A stretch of 64,000 nt of DNA from the NCBI GenBank assembly GCA_959347315.1, contig OY365806.1, positions 52,690,068-52,754,067 of the forward strand, read 5' to 3'. Both the position numbers and the translations under genes were made by a program. Below are positions 41,816-52,982 of this stretch, piece after piece; position 1 is the stretch's first letter, and each line of letters begins with the position of its first letter. This DNA is from Bimastos eiseni (taxonomy: Eukaryota > Annelida > Clitellata > Crassiclitellata > Lumbricidae). Below the pieces are notes generated by a model, which worked only from the letters and a program-made list of their open reading frames with translations, was not told the DNA's origin and did not search any database.

Positions 41816-42225
41816 ACATATCTATAGCTTCCCAGCATCTACCCTCCAACCTCTCACCACTGTTCTCCATCAAGCAGCAAAGCTTATCAAAAACCTGACT
41901 CCTCATGATCATGTCACCCCTACCCTTTGTGAACTAAACTGGCTTCACATACAAGCTTGCATGAACTTCAAAATTTGTCTTATAATGTACAGAGTCTACA
42001 CAAATTTATCTCCATCTTATGTTGCTTCACTCGTTACACCTCGCTCATCTCTTCAATCCAGACAGACTAGGACTATAATCTTCCTCTCAAGCTGATTTTG
42101 ATGTAATACAATAAGTTATGAAATTTGAAAACCATGGATTTCCCTGACAGAATGGAATAAACTGCCAGACTTTATTCGCAAATCGTTGACACTGTCACTC
42201 TTCAAAATGAATTTCATCTACAAGT
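41816..42225 (+). pseudogene. LINE C-terminal fragment (different family)
   Basis: LTTVLHQAAKLIKNLTPHDH, ELNWLHIQACMNFKICLIMY and SPSYVASLVTP are followed near 42145 by EWNKLPDFIRKSLTLSLFKM. This is the C-terminal region of a Rex/CR1-like LINE distinct from the L2-type copies. Confidence 0.65.
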
Positions 42226-43445
42226 ACACGTACGTTAGAGGTCCGTGTACACCCTCAATCCGCACTTCCTCGTGTGAGCTTCACCTAGTGCGATTGGGTA
42301 GATCATCCTCATCGATAACCATTGGGAACATCTACCGCCCACTGGGTTCAATGGGAGATTTCTACAATGACAAACTTGCTCAGATTCAGACTTGCTACAG
42401 GCAACCACCTAAACCTATCACTAGAAATCTCATCTGAAGCATACCATGTGGAAAAAAAATGTTGTCGGCTTGAAAGAAAGTGAACAAATTCTGGGATTGA
42501 CGAGGACAGACAGTGTTACCGTCAACACTGTCATGTAACAAATAAACTCAAAAACGATTCACGAAGCTCATATTTCTGCAGCCAACTTGAAAGTGCTGAG
42601 AATCCATGGGACCTATGGCACATCGCTCAGTGTCTTCTACACTCAAAAGGTAGAAGCAACTGCCAACGCTCAGACCATGAAAATCAGACTCTGTGTGCTG
42701 ATTTTGCAGCATTTTTTTAAACAAAATTAAATGTAAAATAATAGACGTGCTGCTGATTTAGTATGGAATGACCTGCTGCTTGACTCCGACTTCTCCGGCC
42801 CTGCCTTTAATGACATTCCGCCTGTCACATACTTTGAAGTCTTTAATCTTCTCAGTAGCATGGTCTCTTAACCATCTTCAAAAATACACCACTCATTGTC
42901 TCTTGCTCTGAGATATTTTTCCACCTTATTGCACACTTGGCTGACCTGTCTTTTGCTGAAGGGTGCTTTCCGTTATGCTTCAAATCTGCATTAGGTCCGG
43001 CCTAAAAAGCCTGACCTTGACACTAGCAATTCTAACTTCAGACCTTTAAAGCATGTTATAAATGCTTAGTTGTATTGTATTGTAACCTCAATAACATTTC
43101 CAAGATCCTTGAACATCTTTTTCTTATGCATATCAAGCAACACAATACTTCCTCTCCCAGCTTCAGTCCCTATCAGTCAATATACCGCAAAGGCTACTCC
43201 ACTGAAACTGCTGTTATCTCTACCCTGGATAACATATTCCAGTCTATTGACGATGGTATAGCCTGCCTCTCAGTATGCCTTGACCTTAGTGCAGCCTTTG
43301 ACACTGTAAACCACCAGTTACACCTTTCAAGACTAGTAAAAACTTTGGTGTCTCTGGGATTGCCTTACACTGGTTAGTTTCTTACCCAATGGTTAAAGTG
43401 GTTTGGGTGAGCAGTGGAAATTCCAAAGTTCAAGCTGGCTCGATA
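42226..43445 (+). pseudogene. LINE endonuclease end to reverse-transcriptase palm
   Basis: ITIGNIYRPLGSMGDFYNDK (42315) is endonuclease. YFCSQLESAENPWDLWHIAQ (42570) is the linker. FNDIPPVTYFEVFNLLSSM (42815) starts the reverse transcriptase. NTSSPSFSPYQSIYRKGYST (43145) and LSVCLDLSAAFDTVNHQL (43268) are fingers and palm, the latter with the first catalytic aspartate. It breaks off near 43445, before the YADD block. Stops and frameshifts are numerous. Confidence 0.75.
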
Positions 43446-44720
43446 GTATAGTCAGGGCTATATCTATGGTCGACCCTTTACCTAGGCCTTATGCAAAGAA
43501 TCGTACCCCTCGATGAAACCACATTCCTCATAATGAAAATGTAATTCTAAGAGAATACATTACAGAATTCCAGAAATTCTAACAATTTACATTAATTTAT
43601 TAACATGTAGCTTTACTAATCCTGCAGATTAATTCAGTAAATAGATATATAATATATGGCCTAATTGAATAAATAAATAAATAAATATATAAATATATAT
43701 GACCTAATATCTATAGAGAGTCAGGTTCATGCTTAAAAGGGTTCGACTCTTGCGTACAGCTATTTTCAGCTAGACAAATAATCAACTGTGGCCACATTAC
43801 AAGAGAGACAAGATGAAAGAAATTCTATGCAGTCAATGATGTTGTCTACACATGTAAACACTCAACTGACAACAGAGTGACTTGAGTGATTTGCAGAATT
43901 ATATTCATTTTACTGAAACCTTTTTCACACTCTGCCGGTGCTGACTGGTTAAGATGCTTACTCGATTCATCAACTCTTGGAAATGATCAGACACCTGGTC
44001 ACCTCTACAATCCTTAAGATCTTGATAACCTAACCTAAACTCAGTATTTTGAAGACAGGGGCAAGTTCTCTCTCACCATGCTCAGAGGCAAGATTATTTG
44101 ACTAAGCATTAGGATAAAGAGAAGCAATAGAACAACATAGAGTCTTCTCTGCCGAAAGTCTCTTGTCTTGTTGTCCACCAATGCTTAAACTGGCCTCGAT
44201 GAATTTCCCTCTCTTTACCAATGCATTGAATGCAAGCAGCAACCGATACCCCCTTGAAAGTTCCTACGTCTCTAAAGCCTGACAAACTGCAGTACAGTAA
44301 ATTGTTTATTTACTGGACTCATATCTAGCTGTACAGTCTTCGCTTTTGTTTTGTCAGGAGGTGATGAGCGACAAGAAGAGTGACATCAGCTATATCAGCA
44401 ATGCTAAGAAAAAATCAGCCAATTCATCCAGAGCATCACATAGGAGTCCAAAATGCTTAATGAAAATAGGGTTAGCTAGTGTTTTGACCATTCCCAACAA
44501 TTTCAATTGCTCTGAATCAGCTCTTTTACTACTCTCTGATCAGTGGCTGAAATGGTTGTGCAATGCACTGTACGATTATCAAACCGCTGTAACACTTCTA
44601 CAAATGGAACTTGGAAGCCACTCAACGTACATCAAACACTCTACCAATCCACATTAGCTGCCCAATCAACTCGCCAGCAGCCTGTCAAAACCCCAATTAT
44701 TCTGGCCGGGCACTCAGCAA
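43446..44720. other. Mostly unrecognised intronic sequence
   Basis: This includes an ATAAATA-rich stretch (43660-43705) and an isolated ORF (44346-44657, 103 aa) without family resemblance. Confidence 0.3.
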
Positions 44721-45200
44721 CAGCATATGAAGCTGGATCTAGCCGCCATTACTGCTGACTTCCACTCTTTATATTTTTCTCTGTTGTCCAGGACCTTGGA
44801 GTCACGTTGGACCAAGAGCTTACCTTTGCTTCTCATATTCACCGTCTCTGCCGTGATTCATACTATTCCAGTTGCATCAGCTCCACACTGTTGCTCGTTC
44901 GCTAACTCCAGATGCCACTACACTTATACACTCATTCATTAGATTACTGCAGCTGCTCACTCTAAGTCAGTCTCCCAGCTGGGTGGTTGCAGTGCCTGGA
45001 CCGGGTGCTTGCACTCTGCCGCACGTCTTGTCGGGCGCATTAAGAAATGTGGCCAGTGGCCACATCTCCGGCTTTGTGCTGGATGCACTCCACTAACCAC
45101 TACCCCTCCAGCAGCGAATCTCATACCACAGATTTGGTGTGGCAGTCCTTGCTGGGTATTGCCTCTGCCTATCTTTGCGACCTATGATAATCATCCCTGA
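44721..45200 (+). pseudogene. L2-type LINE thumb/C-terminal fragment
   Basis: The region encodes LGVTLDQELTFASHIHRLCR (44790) and, after frameshifts, LDRVLALCRTSCRA, VATSPALCWMHS and WQSLLGIASAYLCDL. These match the region from the thumb to the LRDLCY end. Confidence 0.7.
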
Positions 45201-45559
45201 ATACACCGATTACTGCGATTTCAACTAATGACTTCAGATTTCCCTAGTCGTTAATCTAACTTCCACCTTCCGCAGGACGGTTAACAACAGTAACCGCATT
45301 GGCTAGATTAACAACCCGAATAAATCAAAGTAGGAATGTTGACGATGCAATGTGCTGGAGAGCTGCTTACAGCGAGCTCACTGTAATAATAAATATTAAA
45401 TGATCATTGTGACTTAGTTGCCACTACCGAATGGACGTTCTGAAGAAGAATTTTGTTGGAACGCATGCGTTCCTCGGGTTCTATTGCACTGTGAGCAGTG
45501 GGAACGCAAGCCCAGAATTTTGAGAGCAGTGGGAACGCCGTTCCCACTCATTCCCACCC

Positions 45560-45731
45560 ACTTTAAACGCTGTTCTGACCTGATTGACCGCAATCAACCG
45601 GTGGGCATTGGTTCTGCTCGGTCTGAACTCATGCTTTGCACTGCTGGAGTGCCACAGGGATCTGTCCTCGGCCCTTTATTATTTACAGTCTTTACTTCCC
45701 CAATCAGTCGTATAGCTATGCACTTTGGAAT
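45560..45731 (+). pseudogene. LINE reverse-transcriptase palm fragment, 5' part
   Basis: PVGIGSARSELMLCTAGVPQ and GSVLGPLLFTVFTSPISRIA carry the GVPQGSVLGPLLF block of LINE reverse transcriptases. It is cut at 45731 by the element 45732-47307. Confidence 0.75.
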
Positions 45732-47307
45732 TAGGGATGTACCAAATAGGTGATTTTCGCTATTCGGCTGAATACGAATAATTGGACCAACTATTCAGCT
45801 GAATACGAATATGAATAGTGTACAAAATGGGTCTACCAACAAATAAATTTTTTTTAAATTAATGTCAAGAAAAGTTTAAGTTCAGTAAATTTAATACATA
45901 AACTAACAATAAACAGTTAACTACATGTAATTTTTTCATCCTTCTGCCAGTGTGTGCATGTGAACTAATTTAACTACACTGCGAAATAACACGGCTGACA
46001 CTGCGATACAGTGGTCCAAACAGTAGACTAGAGTTACTTCAGCCCACTCGATATAGCAGCGGCCCCTTATGCAGAAACAGATGTCACGTGACTGTAACGA
46101 TGCATATACACATTTCAACTTACTCAGCCTTAGTTTGGCCGCTCCGACTTTTCATATGCATATTCATGAATTCAATTGAAAATTAATGAATCAACAACTG
46201 CTGCAAGCTTTCCATCGTCAATTATATTGCAACAATAGTCAAAATCAGCAAAGTGTTTAAATAGAATACTAAGATATAGATTGATTATGAACTAATCTAA
46301 CTTATGACTACCTAGCCAGCCTAGATTAGCTAATAGCGCCTCTAAGATCAGATATCTACCTCCCACGGGGAATGGAGTGGATCTGCAGTTGATTTCTGTA
46401 GTGTTCATTTGGATTCTTTCTTTGTATAAATTCTGTAGATTGCTTCTTCTCGGAGGATTGTTGCCTCTAGCCTCTTCACCTCAAATGCTTCTGTGCCTTC
46501 CTCCACTCGTCCTCGCCACGTCCGTATGACGAATCGGACTTATTGTGATACTTGCACAGCCTCGATTCCGTTGACAAGTGTGTCAGAAGAGACACACTAT
46601 AGATGCTGATATTCGTCTCTCAGTCCAACTATATTATCGTGAAAGAGTTTCTGCATTCCACCGCTCATGACCGATAGTTCGAGAACGAAAATAACTCCTG
46701 ATTACACACGGAGATAACTTCCATCATTACTCGATGATCACAGTACTGTTTGCTATTACACCATTCGCACCCCTCAGCAGTTCTAGACGAACCAGGGTCA
46801 AATAACTGTCCGAACTCCTAAAACTTCTTTTAGAGTTCGCAACTTGAAAATTACGTGTTTCCTTTTTTTAGGTATCCCAAAACACCACTGAACCTTTTAT
46901 TGCAAACTCTCGCAGCCCGGACGATTCATTTCCGCCGTGCAGTTCCCAGCAGACGACCGATGGCCAAAATCAGACCTTTTAACATTGCCTCCTGAATGTC
47001 AAATTGCCAACGACCAGTTCTCCCCAATAACACTGTTACTAAGGACTCTAATTTAATCTTATAGAGCCTTTACATTATATTTATAGGCTGGCATTAATTA
47101 ACTCTGAATTATTTCAAACTAATTAACATTGATTGCATATTATTATTTTAATAATACACAAGAAATGTGGGTTTTAATAGGAACATCACTACAGTGACCA
47201 CTATTCGTATTCAGTCTGACCACTACTATTCGGCCGAATACCGAATAACTGTTTGGCCCACTATTCGGCTCCAAAGTGAATACGAGGCAATATTTGGTAC
47301 AGCCCTA
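45732..47307. mobile_element. Probable hAT-like element, TAGGGMTGTACCAAATA ends
   Basis: The left end TAGGGATGTACCAAATA and the inverted right end TAGGGCTGTACCAAATATT form TIRs. Subterminal GAATACGAATA/TATTCGTATTC repeats lie at both ends. The flanks TTTGGAAT and AAGTCAAT do not match, so no target duplication is visible, and about 50 LINE codons including YADD are missing at the junction. A deletion at insertion is likely. The interior is not coding as far as I can see. Confidence 0.6.
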
Positions 47308-47458
47308 AAGTCAATGGTTTGGCCATAAACCCAGACAAATCTGAAGCAGTTTTGTTCTGCTCATGCCAATGCCTGCGTTCTTTCCCTTTGCTGTCAAGCA
47401 TTGAACTGGCGAGCACTGTCAAAACACTTGGGGTTACCCTCGACATCAAGCTCACATT
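47308..47458 (+). pseudogene. LINE palm/thumb fragment, 3' part
   Basis: VNGLAINPDKSEAVLFCSCQ and TVKTLGVTLDIKLTF continue the LINE of 45560-45731. It is cut at about 47460 by the 3' end of a minus-strand jockey-type LINE. Confidence 0.7.
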
Positions 47459-47982
47459 TTATTCTTTATTTATTTAGCTTATGCACAACGCATCGAGCCC
47501 TTTAACAGCAAGTTCATTAGCAACATGCAATGCAGGCAGGCCACCAGGAAAACGAGTTATTATGCAGTCATTTATCATTTATGATGTGAGACATTGTCTG
47601 AAGTTTGCCACAGGAGCATGATGGGTAGGTTGCCTGAGACCAATGAACCAGGTTTGCAGCACAATGACCCTTGCCCATTCTGAATTGGTTCAACGCTGAC
47701 CATAGGTGACGGGGAAGGTCATGGCCAGAGGGCCAGTCAGATGGCACAATCACGAGGTTTGCAATGTCAGTTACGGACCACTCGGAACTCGAGGCTGAAA
47801 AAGCTAACATGTCCGCCGCTGGTGGGTTTGATTAAATGGGTTGTCTCGATGGCAGACGAGCGGGTTGGTGGAACATGATGTCCTCAAGAAGCGGAAGGCT
47901 GGCATTTGTGCAGATCTTCTCCAAAAGTTTCAACGTCACATTCTGCCTGGAAGAGTGGAGGCGGAATGTGGCTTAGGACCGG

Positions 47983-48617
47983 TGTAAAGACTTCAAGTTA
48001 CCCCCATTTCAGGTTACCCCCCAGTAATCTTAAATCAATTTCAGATTACCCCTAGGGGCAATCTGAAATCGATTTCAAATTACCCCCTCCATGTTCACAT
48101 TATCCCCTCTCTGAATGAGTCAAAATGTTAAATTGTTATGCTTTCAACTAATGAGAACAAGTCTGTTGAATAAAACACATGACACATAATTATAAGATAG
48201 AAGGCTAGTTTTAATGTGTGAAAAACATATAAAAGTCAAAGAAATGTAAATTGTGTGAAATCAGTAATAGGCTACACGAGATCAAAGTGCATCACATTCT
48301 TACATACAAACATAAGATAAAAAAGATTTAGCCTAAGATTTAGCCTATGGTGAAGAAAGTAGTGTAATTACAACATGAATGTACAACAACTATGGATGTA
48401 ACTTTTGACTTGGTAATTCAATCCTCTACTTAACTCATCAAAAGTAACAAGAAGACTTAGCAAATACTGCAGGTTCAATGTGGTGGTATGCCCTGTTTGT
48501 GGTCAGATGATAATTATTCTTTCACTTACTAGTTCCCACCCATACTTGTTCCCATCCATACCCCCACTTCACCTTACCGGGGTTAAGGTGAATGAGGGGT
48601 AATTTGAAATCGCTACA
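47983..48617. mobile_element. Short DNA element with CCGG target duplication
   Basis: The ends TGTAAAGACTTCAAGTTACC and the inverse of TGTAGCGATTTCAAATTACC form TIRs. CCGG flanks it at 47979-47982 and 48618-48621. Removing the element plus one CCGG restores the LINE frame ...LPWLP|VLSHIPPP. The internal left end holds several TTTCAxxTTACCCC repeats. There is no coding capacity. I cannot assign it to a superfamily; 4-bp duplications occur in several (for example Sola and Chapaev). Confidence 0.75.
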
Positions 48618-49589
48618 CCGGCAGCCATGGAAGTGGAGCAGGACGCAGTGTACCCGAGATGATGCGCATCAAAGCATTTAGCCTTACATCAACCAGGTTA
48701 GTGTGGTTACAGCGCATCTACAACGGGCTGCAGTACTACACGGTTGAGTAACACAACGGTTACTCTGCGGTTACGGCTGCAGTGCAAAAGGTGGTGACAT
48801 GAGCACCCCAGTTGGAGCCAGCCAGTTTACCCAATATGTTGTTATACGTTTAGCTGTGGTCATTTTAAGGTGCTCATGGTATGTCAGTGATCTGTCAATC
48901 AGAGTCACTCCCAGGTACCAGGTACCCGATTTGGGTTGTGGCATAGGAGACAGTCTTTGTGACACTCAGAAGAGGTTGCCATTTTTTAAGAACAGTGCCA
49001 TCTGTTCAACATTCACATTCAATACTGCCTCCACTTCCTCAAAGGTTCTGCCTTGAGTCTCCAGCAGAGCCGGACTTGGGGGGTGGCGAGGTCAGACGCC
49101 GACAAGTTGGGGCACCGAAGAGGCCCACTTTTGATATTTTTGTGATTTTTAATTTCATAGTTGTTAAAACCACCTTTTATGTTCCTTATTTTGTCTAATT
49201 TTATTTTTGTTTAATGTCCCAGTCTACGTTGTCTTCATACTTTCAAGCATTCAGCTAATCTAACACAATTATGTCACTATAATAAACGTAATCAAAAGAC
49301 GTACATCATTTGAAAACAAATAACACATTGAAGAAATTAAATTTTCAGATATAATTTTATTTTTAATAAATAATAATTCATATAAAAAGAAGTCAGATGT
49401 CGAATTCTTCAATCCACTGTTATTGATGAAAGCCAGATATGAACAGTTAGATGAATTTTAGAAAGCCTGGGGTTAATTATTTAAATGTTGACAATCTAAC
49501 TGAAAGAATATAAATTCTTAAATTCTGTGCCTATCCTCAAATGAAACAGTGAATTCGACATCTGACATTGACGGTACTCTACTTTGAAG

Positions 49590-49870
49590 TGAACAAAGCT
49601 AGTATTCAAACTTTTCTTTCTGATAAGATTAAGGATAAAATTACTCCACACGTCGTATTAAAATTTATACATCAGCATACTATTCAAGAGTTATATCCGA
49701 ATATTATATGGATCGCTATGCGAAGTTTAGGCTACTAGCAATTGCTGTAACTGTGGCAAGTGGGGAACGGAATTTTTCCAAATTTAAATTAATGAAGACC
49801 TATCTACATTGTAAGGTCTACAATATCACAGGACATTGCTTAAAGTTTAGGAACTCTATCCTTTGATATC
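49590..49870 (+). pseudogene. hAT transposase C-terminal relic
   Basis: LYPNIIWIAMRSLG is followed, after a frame change, by LAIAVTVASGERNFSKFKLM and KTYL. VTVASGERxFSKLKLxKxYLRS is the signature of the hAT dimerisation region (ZMYM/TTF lineage). About 90 codons survive. Confidence 0.8.
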
Positions 49871-49912
49871 GCCCAAATATAGACTTTTCTGTTATAATCG
49901 AAAATTTCGCAA

Positions 49913-50079
49913 ATAAGTTTTAGATAAAAGAATCACGAAAATTACAAATTAGTACTAAGAACACTTTTAACACAAACAAGACTACGAATATTAATAAAAA
50001 TTATTCGTGTTCTTGTTTGTGTTAAAAGTGTTCTTAGTACTAATTTGTAATTTTCGTGATTCTTTTATCTAAAACTTAT
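49913..50079. repeat. Perfect 69-bp inverted repeat with 29-base loop
   Basis: 49913-49981 is the exact reverse complement of 50011-50079. The loop is 49982-50010. The left arm begins ATAAGTTTTAGATAAAAGAA, just after the hAT transposase relic. Confidence 0.97.
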
Positions 50080-51157
50080 ATACTGTTTTTCTCTGGTGTC
50101 TGGATATAATTAATCATTTCTTTGTACTAGCAATCAATATTATAGTTATATTTTCTCATTTTGAAAGGGGCGCCTGAAAAACTCTGCCCGAGGGTGCCAA
50201 GGAGGCTAAGGCTGGCTCTAGCCCCTAGTGCGATGTCATCTTCAGAAGCAAATTTCCGAGATTGTGTAGCTGGAAGATCATTTATGTAGATGTTGAAAAG
50301 ACTTGGCGACAAGACCGAGCCCTGTGGGATCCCATTTACCTGTGTTCTCCATGAGCTGACCATGTCTCCAATGTGCACACAGAACCGCCTTTTTCTGAGG
50401 GAGGCTTCGATTGTATCAGTAAACCACCAGGGAAGCATCATGGATATCTTAAGACACAGCCCCGTGTGCCAGACGGTGTCAAAAGCTGCAGTTAGGTCCA
50501 AGAAGATGGTTCCTGTCTTAAGATTCCTCTGGAAGCCGTTTTCAATGTACGTTGTGAGGGCAAGGACTTCGTCTCAGGTGCTACGACCCTGCCTGAAACC
50601 TGATTGTGCCACCACAACTTGATCTTCTAATATGGGTGCAACTCTGTGCAAAATTAGGTGATCCAGCGTCTTGAACACATGGAGAGAAGACAAATCGGAC
50701 GGTAGCTGGCCGCCTCCTGGTGGCCTTCCCAGGCTTAGGGAAGGCAATTACCTTCACCTGGAGCCATTCGTGAGGCACCTTCCTTTCCACGATGACCTTT
50801 GAGTAGAAAAATATCAACCAAGCACGTGACCTGGGTCCAAGGTGTTTCAGAAACTCAGGTAGGATGTTATCGCAACGAGCAGCCGTACCTGATTTCACGG
50901 ATTGGCATATGCCATATGCAAATTAGTCTGTTATGTCACTGTACAAATGATCTATACTTGAATCAACCTATAGTCGGGTATATACGGTAAATAGATTTGA
51001 AGTGAATAGTGAATAGTGAATTTGAATAGATTTGAATCCAACCATACATTGAATACAACCAACTGTATTTTCAAGAATCAATCATTCACATAAGTCATTT
51101 CAATTTCAGCAACATTAGAGAGCTAGAGAGGCGATAAATAGATTCAGATATACTCAC

Positions 51158-51259
51158 AGATTGTTGTCAGGGATGATAGTGACACCTTCAGGCAAGGGAA
51201 AGAGTTCCTGAACAACTCTCCAAAGATCGCACAACCAAGGACCCACAACAGCCTCTGTC
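51158..51259 (-). CDS. NDOR1: NADPH-dependent diflavin oxidoreductase, end of flavodoxin domain (most 5' exon in window)
   Basis: A 102-bp exon between CTTGTAG| and TCT|GTGAGT. It encodes TEAVVGPWLCDLWRVVQELF, then PLPEGVTIIPDNN. DPWLxxLWxxVLxLxPxP is the conserved end of the flavodoxin (FMN) domain in NDOR1. It ends with two bases of a leucine codon completed in exon 38185-37967. The N-terminal FMN-binding exons were not found between here and 64000. Confidence 0.85.
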
Positions 51260-51269
51260 CTACAAGCAT

Positions 51270-52150
51270 AATAAACTGAAAGAAAAAGGAAAGGCTTGCA
51301 TAATTTTTAGCACAACAAACAAATGAGCAAGAAACCCAGGCGTGCTCACTCTACTCATTGACGCAACTTGGCTCAAAGACTCTGGACATCCATACCATCC
51401 GTCAGCTGTTGACAGGAATCCGTTGGTTGGTTCCACGCTTGTACATGGGCCCACCACTGAGGACTCTTTTCAGCTTTGTGCATAGCTTTGCTAATAGACG
51501 TATTTTTACTTGTTCACTGTAACACTTAACATCATTAAGACCAGCATGGATAGGGCCTCTGAGCAGATATCTTGAAGGGGCACTAAATAAATGTTTGATT
51601 ACATCTGAGTTAGCAAGGAACATATGCCAAATAGGCCTACCTACACTTGTGTGTGCCTCATTTATCACAGGCCTTAAAGTAGCAACCAAATCAGTCATGA
51701 AGTTGTGACTGTGTCAACTTGATTGTTGTAACAAATGACAGTAAGACGGTGAGCATCTTCTGGAATAACCTACTTGCTTTAATCACAAATATTGTCACTG
51801 AATAAAGGATGGTGCAAGGTCTTCACTTAGGCACCAGAATTGAAGCTGCACATTCCTTTCTGCAACTCCTGTGATCTTACTGTCAGCTTGTCCAAAGTCA
51901 TCAATCAATTGCACCATCAGCAAGTTATTTGTAGGATCATTCCCTGTAAAAGGTGCTCCAAACCAGACAGTTGCATTGATTGCGTTCACAAGCACGTGGA
52001 TATGCCGCAGTGACCAACTCACACTTGTCAAGTTGGAATTGATGACTGAATCCAAATATTCTTCAGCAATAAATAAACCTAGAGCTGAAAATCGGGTATC
52101 TGCATCTTTGTCCAAAAGCCTAAGAGTCTGTCTCTCCAATGTCATCACAG
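51270..52150 (-). other. Coding-like stretch, unrecognised
   Basis: On the minus strand 52148-51795 is an open frame of 117 aa with normal protein composition (segments LRLLDKDADTRFSALGLFIA and NATVWFGAPFTGNDPTN). 51698-51402 is a second open frame. I recognise neither. No GT/AG borders fit the host gene, so a decayed transposon gene is more likely than exons. Confidence 0.3.
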
Positions 52151-52740
52151 GTTGTTGACACCAGCCTCATCTTATTCAAATGATCAAAGTGGGTTTATTG
52201 ATGAATTTGCATTTGGATCAATCAACCAAACAACTTTTATTTCAGGTCCTTTTAATGAAAAGAAAGGTGTTCAAAGATAGAAATATTCAAATGGAAATAA
52301 AAATAAGAATATTCTAAAATACTAAGAAATATGTACATCAAATACAATTCAGTTAAAAAAAATTATTGTAAAAATTCTTTCCTGACAGTTAGTAATATTT
52401 GTTACATAGTGCCATCCAACAACTGTGCATTATACCAAACCATCGCTCAAGCTTGCTGTAATACTTGAGTACGTCAACACCCTATACATTATTGCTGTAA
52501 TGCTTTGCGCTTTATAGGTCAAGCAAATCAAACAGAAATTTGTAATATGCCTTGTGAGTGTCGGTTAGGGTAAGGTTAAGCAGCCTGAAGATCGGGTAGG
52601 GTCAGGCTAGGAGTCCTGAGGGTCGTTTAGGGTGAGGGATAGTCATTTTTAGTCATCTGCTAAAATATATTGTATATGGTATTGACATACTCCAGTAATA
52701 TCCAAGCTTACTACAAACCTTGAACACCCTGTTATTATTG
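52150..52740. other. No gene recognised
   Basis: It contains a short degenerate tandem repeat (GGTTAGGGTAAGGTTAAGCA-like, 52561-52640). Confidence 0.4.
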
Positions 52741-52741
52741 A

Positions 52742-52982
52742 AGAATATTGTGTGTTCAGAGGACTTGAATCTGTCCGGGGGTTCACAAGTGGCCCTGATG
52801 GCATTCTCTCTTGGCTTTTGTCCTCTATGGCTCACCTTCTCTCTGCCCCAGGTAACATACCTTTTCAATAGCTCCCTGACTTATTCTTACATGCCGCCTC
52901 AATGGCGCTCTAGTTGTATCACGCCAGTTCCTAAAAACTACGCATCCTCAAAATGAGGCTGATTTTAGGTTCATTTCTATTA
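52742..52982 (+). pseudogene. LINE reverse-transcriptase fingers fragment
   Basis: TSGPDGILSWLLSSMAHLLS (other frame of 52790-52850) and FNSSLTYSYMPPQWRSSCIT with PVPK, then FRFISITPVL. This is the GPDG...PxxWxxxxxxPVPK region of a CR1/L2-like LINE. It is cut at 52982 by the tail of the minus-strand L2. Confidence 0.7.

Larger units (their letters stand above)
49065..50220 (+). mobile_element. hAT element with decayed transposase
   Basis: The left end CAGAGCCGGACTTGG and the inverted right end TAGAGCCAGCCTTAG form imperfect TIRs. The flanks GTCTCCAG (49057-49064) and GCCCCTAG (50221-50228) match at 5 of 8 positions, all differences being transitions. It splits the LINE between the palm (SEDDIALGA) and ETQGRTFEEVEAVLN. 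The interior carries a hAT transposase relic and a long hairpin. Confidence 0.72.
47461..50905 (-). mobile_element. Jockey-type LINE, split by two DNA elements
   Basis: On the minus strand the order is as follows. 50898-50580: reverse-transcriptase fingers, with CDNILPEFLKHLGPRSRAWL and IAFPKPGK. 50501-50221: palm, with MDLTAAFDTVWH, NGIPQGSVLSPSLFNIYIND and SEDDIALGA in place of YADD. 49064-48622: thumb, with VEAVLNVNVEQMALF, YLGVTLIDRSLTYHEHLK and MRIISGTLRPAPLPWLP. 47982-47478: C-terminus, with GHDLPRHLWSALNQFRMGKG, CSCGKLQTMSHI and FPGGLPALHVANELAV. It ends with a stop and an AATAAAGAATAAAA tail. Frames are broken. The 5' half is missing. Confidence 0.8.

Noticed and set aside
51158..52150. 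Frame 52148-51795 as an upstream NDOR1 exon
   Set aside because: Its sequence does not resemble the flavodoxin domain, and no donor/acceptor pair joins it in phase to exon 51259-51158.
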